Under the pieces are notes generated by a model, which was not told the origin of the DNA, did no database searches, and was given only the letters and a program-made list of their open reading frames with translations. Shown here piece by piece: positions 62,188 through 64,000 of a stretch of DNA of 64,000 nucleotides. Position 1 is the stretch's first letter. Each line of letters starts with the position of its first letter. This DNA comes from Chara braunii (taxonomy: Eukaryota > Streptophyta > Charophyceae > Charales > Characeae): NCBI GenBank assembly GCA_003427395.1, contig BFEA01000020.1:411466-475465 (forward strand), given 5' to 3'. The translations under genes were made by a program, and so were the position numbers.

Positions 62188-63260
62188 ATGGTTGAAGCTA
62201 GTGGAATTGGTGCTGAGAAAATGAATGATATAAGAGAATTAGTGAAAACAATTCAGGAATCAACCACTTAGAGGGATGAACTTCCAAAGGTGGAAGTCTC
62301 ATTGTTTGATGACAACAATGCCTCTTTTTGGGCTGAAAAGTTCGAATAGTTGGCAAGTTGTCGGAAATAATCGGATGAGAAGATGTTGCAAATGGTGAAG
62401 CGATACTACAAAGTGGAGTATAAAGAGGAATTTGCCACGTTGGAGAGTGAATTATAAAATTCGACAAATTTCAATGAAAAACTCTAGATAAATGTCAACT
62501 TGGAGATCAACTTCAACATTTGGTGGATCTTCAAAAAGTTGTCCGTCGGAAGTTCGGATCGACCAAGCAGTTTTTTATGAAGTTTGAGGGAGTTGCACGG
62601 CTAGTGCCAGACCTTCAGGACAATGACAAATGTCTTATTTTCCTAGACAATGTTTTTGGAGGTCGGGCAAAGGGAGTTAATGAAAAACATGCAAGGACGG
62701 TATAATGAACTGAAGATAAAAACTAACCTTTTGCCTGAAGGTTTTGATCAAATGCGTTACTGCGTGCTGAAACAACGGAAAAAGGATTGTGAAAATAGGA
62801 TGTTGGAACTGACAAAGATCGTGCATTTTTTAAAACTTTGTCAGATATGAAAGAGATGATGACAAATATGCGAGCTGGGTGATTGAAAATCGAAATTATG
62901 ATGGTAAAGGTAAGAGGTAGTAAAAGAAAAGGGAAAAAAATGACTATCGAATGAAGCAGCAATGACAATGAAAATGAGAAAAAATGAAAAACCTCTTAAG
63001 AAATTGACAAAAGCCGAAAGAATGTCTTTTAATTAGATCCGAGGCGGCCAGAGAACACGTAGGAAATAGGGAAAGCGTAAAGAAAACAATAGGAATGGTG
63101 GAAATGGTAGTGGTCAAGGGTAATTGGAACAATCTCAGCCCAAACCAAAGCAGCGTTAGGCTGGGGGAAGTCGTGGGCAAGAACGAAGAAATTGACAGAA
63201 AAACCTGACATGTAAATATCTGGATAAGAAGGGAAATATTATTCGATTATGTCAGATCCT
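62188..63260 (+). pseudogene. Decayed LTR-retrotransposon gag
   Basis: The first frame reads LPKVEVSLFDDNNASFWAEK with in-frame stops; a second frame gives LVDLQKVVRRKFGSTKQFFM, then FEGVARLVPDLQDNDKCLIF. A third region reads DQMRYCVLKQRKKDCENRM, and CKYLDKKGNIIRLCQ near 63215 looks like a ruined zinc knuckle. The order is that of a Ty3/gypsy gag: capsid-like region, then nucleic-acid-binding knuckle. At least three stops and two frame changes. Pol is not recognisable downstream, and an R2 copy follows at 63925. Confidence 0.6.
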
Positions 63261-63924
63261 CTCGCCAAGGATGAAGTTGAAAAAATTGTATATACTACCA
63301 TCCGATGTGAGGTATTTGATTATAAAGGGAGCTTAATTGACTCAAATATTGAAGGTGAAATCGGGAAAGAGACGTTTCGATGGATGAGTCGGAATTTGCA
63401 GGCAACATTTTAGATGACCTCTCAAGAGGAGGAGGTTTTTTTTTCAGATGATAGAGACAATTGGGAAAATTAATAGAGCAAGGTGAAATCCTTATCCAAC
63501 AGAAACTGAAAGTAACGAAGAAAATGACGACATGTCATGGCGCGATTATCCAGTTATGCCTTGATATGGACGAGGAATGATTCACGCTTCCGAACTTACA
63601 CCTGTTTGAAGGATGAGACAAAGATACCCAAGTGAGACTTGAGGGTGTTTCTCCATCTATGCCAGGTTCATGTTGAGGTTGGTACTCAAGTGGGCGGCTT
63701 CAAGAGCGTTGCCACAAGCTCGTAAGACCATGAAGTCCTTGCGCAAGCAGGCCGTAGTTGAAGGAGGATCGAAGAAACCGTTAAAATAAGTACTTATTCC
63801 CTATGATAAAAAAAACGATTTGAAGCAAGAGGATAACAAGTTGCGTTCCCAACACTAGTGGTAGGCAAGGCAACGAGCTCCGGAACATTGTTGAGCATAT
63901 CGGTTTTTGCAGGACTTTATCGCA

Positions 63925-64000
63925 GAGCGTTGCCGCTCCAGCCGAGTGCGCCATCCATACCTCTCTCGAACCCCTACGACAAGATGTGGTTACGTGAGGT
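63925..64000 (+). repeat. Dispersed repeat R2, copy 4, cut by window end
   Basis: GTTGCCGCTCCAGCCGAGTG, CGCCATCCATACCTCTC and CCCCTACGACAAGATGTGG parallel 54555-54615. Confidence 0.6.

Overview
The window looks like a short-read draft assembly of a large, repeat-rich plant-lineage nuclear genome. A streptophyte (charophyte-type) green alga such as Chara is my best guess. That guess rests on long TE-filled introns, CT/CA arrays broken by N gaps, and a SEC16 gene most like the land-plant protein; it is inference. No prokaryotic or organellar features are visible.

The organising feature is one protein-coding gene on the minus strand: SEC16, the scaffold of endoplasmic reticulum exit sites. Exon 1 (2.8 kb, N-terminal region) lies at 47241-50009. 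Nine further exons follow leftward to 3686: 43146-43443, 41999-42136, 36404-36526, 34343-34501, 32846-32971, 11476-11610, 10399-10526, 6437-6548 and 3686-4087. Each was recognised by protein similarity recalled from land-plant SEC16, has GT..AG borders, and from exon 2 onward joins its neighbour in phase. Together they encode about 1,460 residues. The last exons lie beyond the left edge. The junction of exon 1 and exon 2 is out of phase, so a small exon is probably missing between them.

Nearly everything from 4 to 47 kb is therefore SEC16 intron. Intron 6 alone is about 21 kb. The introns hold an L1-type LINE (16.7-19.6 kb), a hAT/DUF659 transposon relic (19.6-22.6 kb), a LINE 3' fragment (23.1-24.4 kb), and a 5'-truncated LINE insertion with poly(A) and target-site duplication (39.86-41.82 kb). 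They also hold a Ty3/gypsy pol relic (8.9-9.9 kb), a gag-like ORF (25.2-25.8 kb), TA-flanked MITEs (45.2-46.9 kb), a perfect-looking foldback element (26.8 kb), SINEs, minisatellites and microsatellites. A Nextera mate-pair junction adapter sits inside the assembly at 4674-4711.

Right of the SEC16 promoter (after about 50.6 kb) the sequence becomes visibly AT-rich. It holds no intact gene: only a U6-like relic, SINE pieces, a second copy of a GTTCG-rich inverted-repeat element, a four-copy dispersed repeat and a decayed gag fragment at 62.2-63.3 kb.

A theme across the window is small nuclear RNA-like sequence: a U2-like 5' end, two U6-like copies, and a tRNA-headed SINE family whose 3' body resembles the 5' part of U1.
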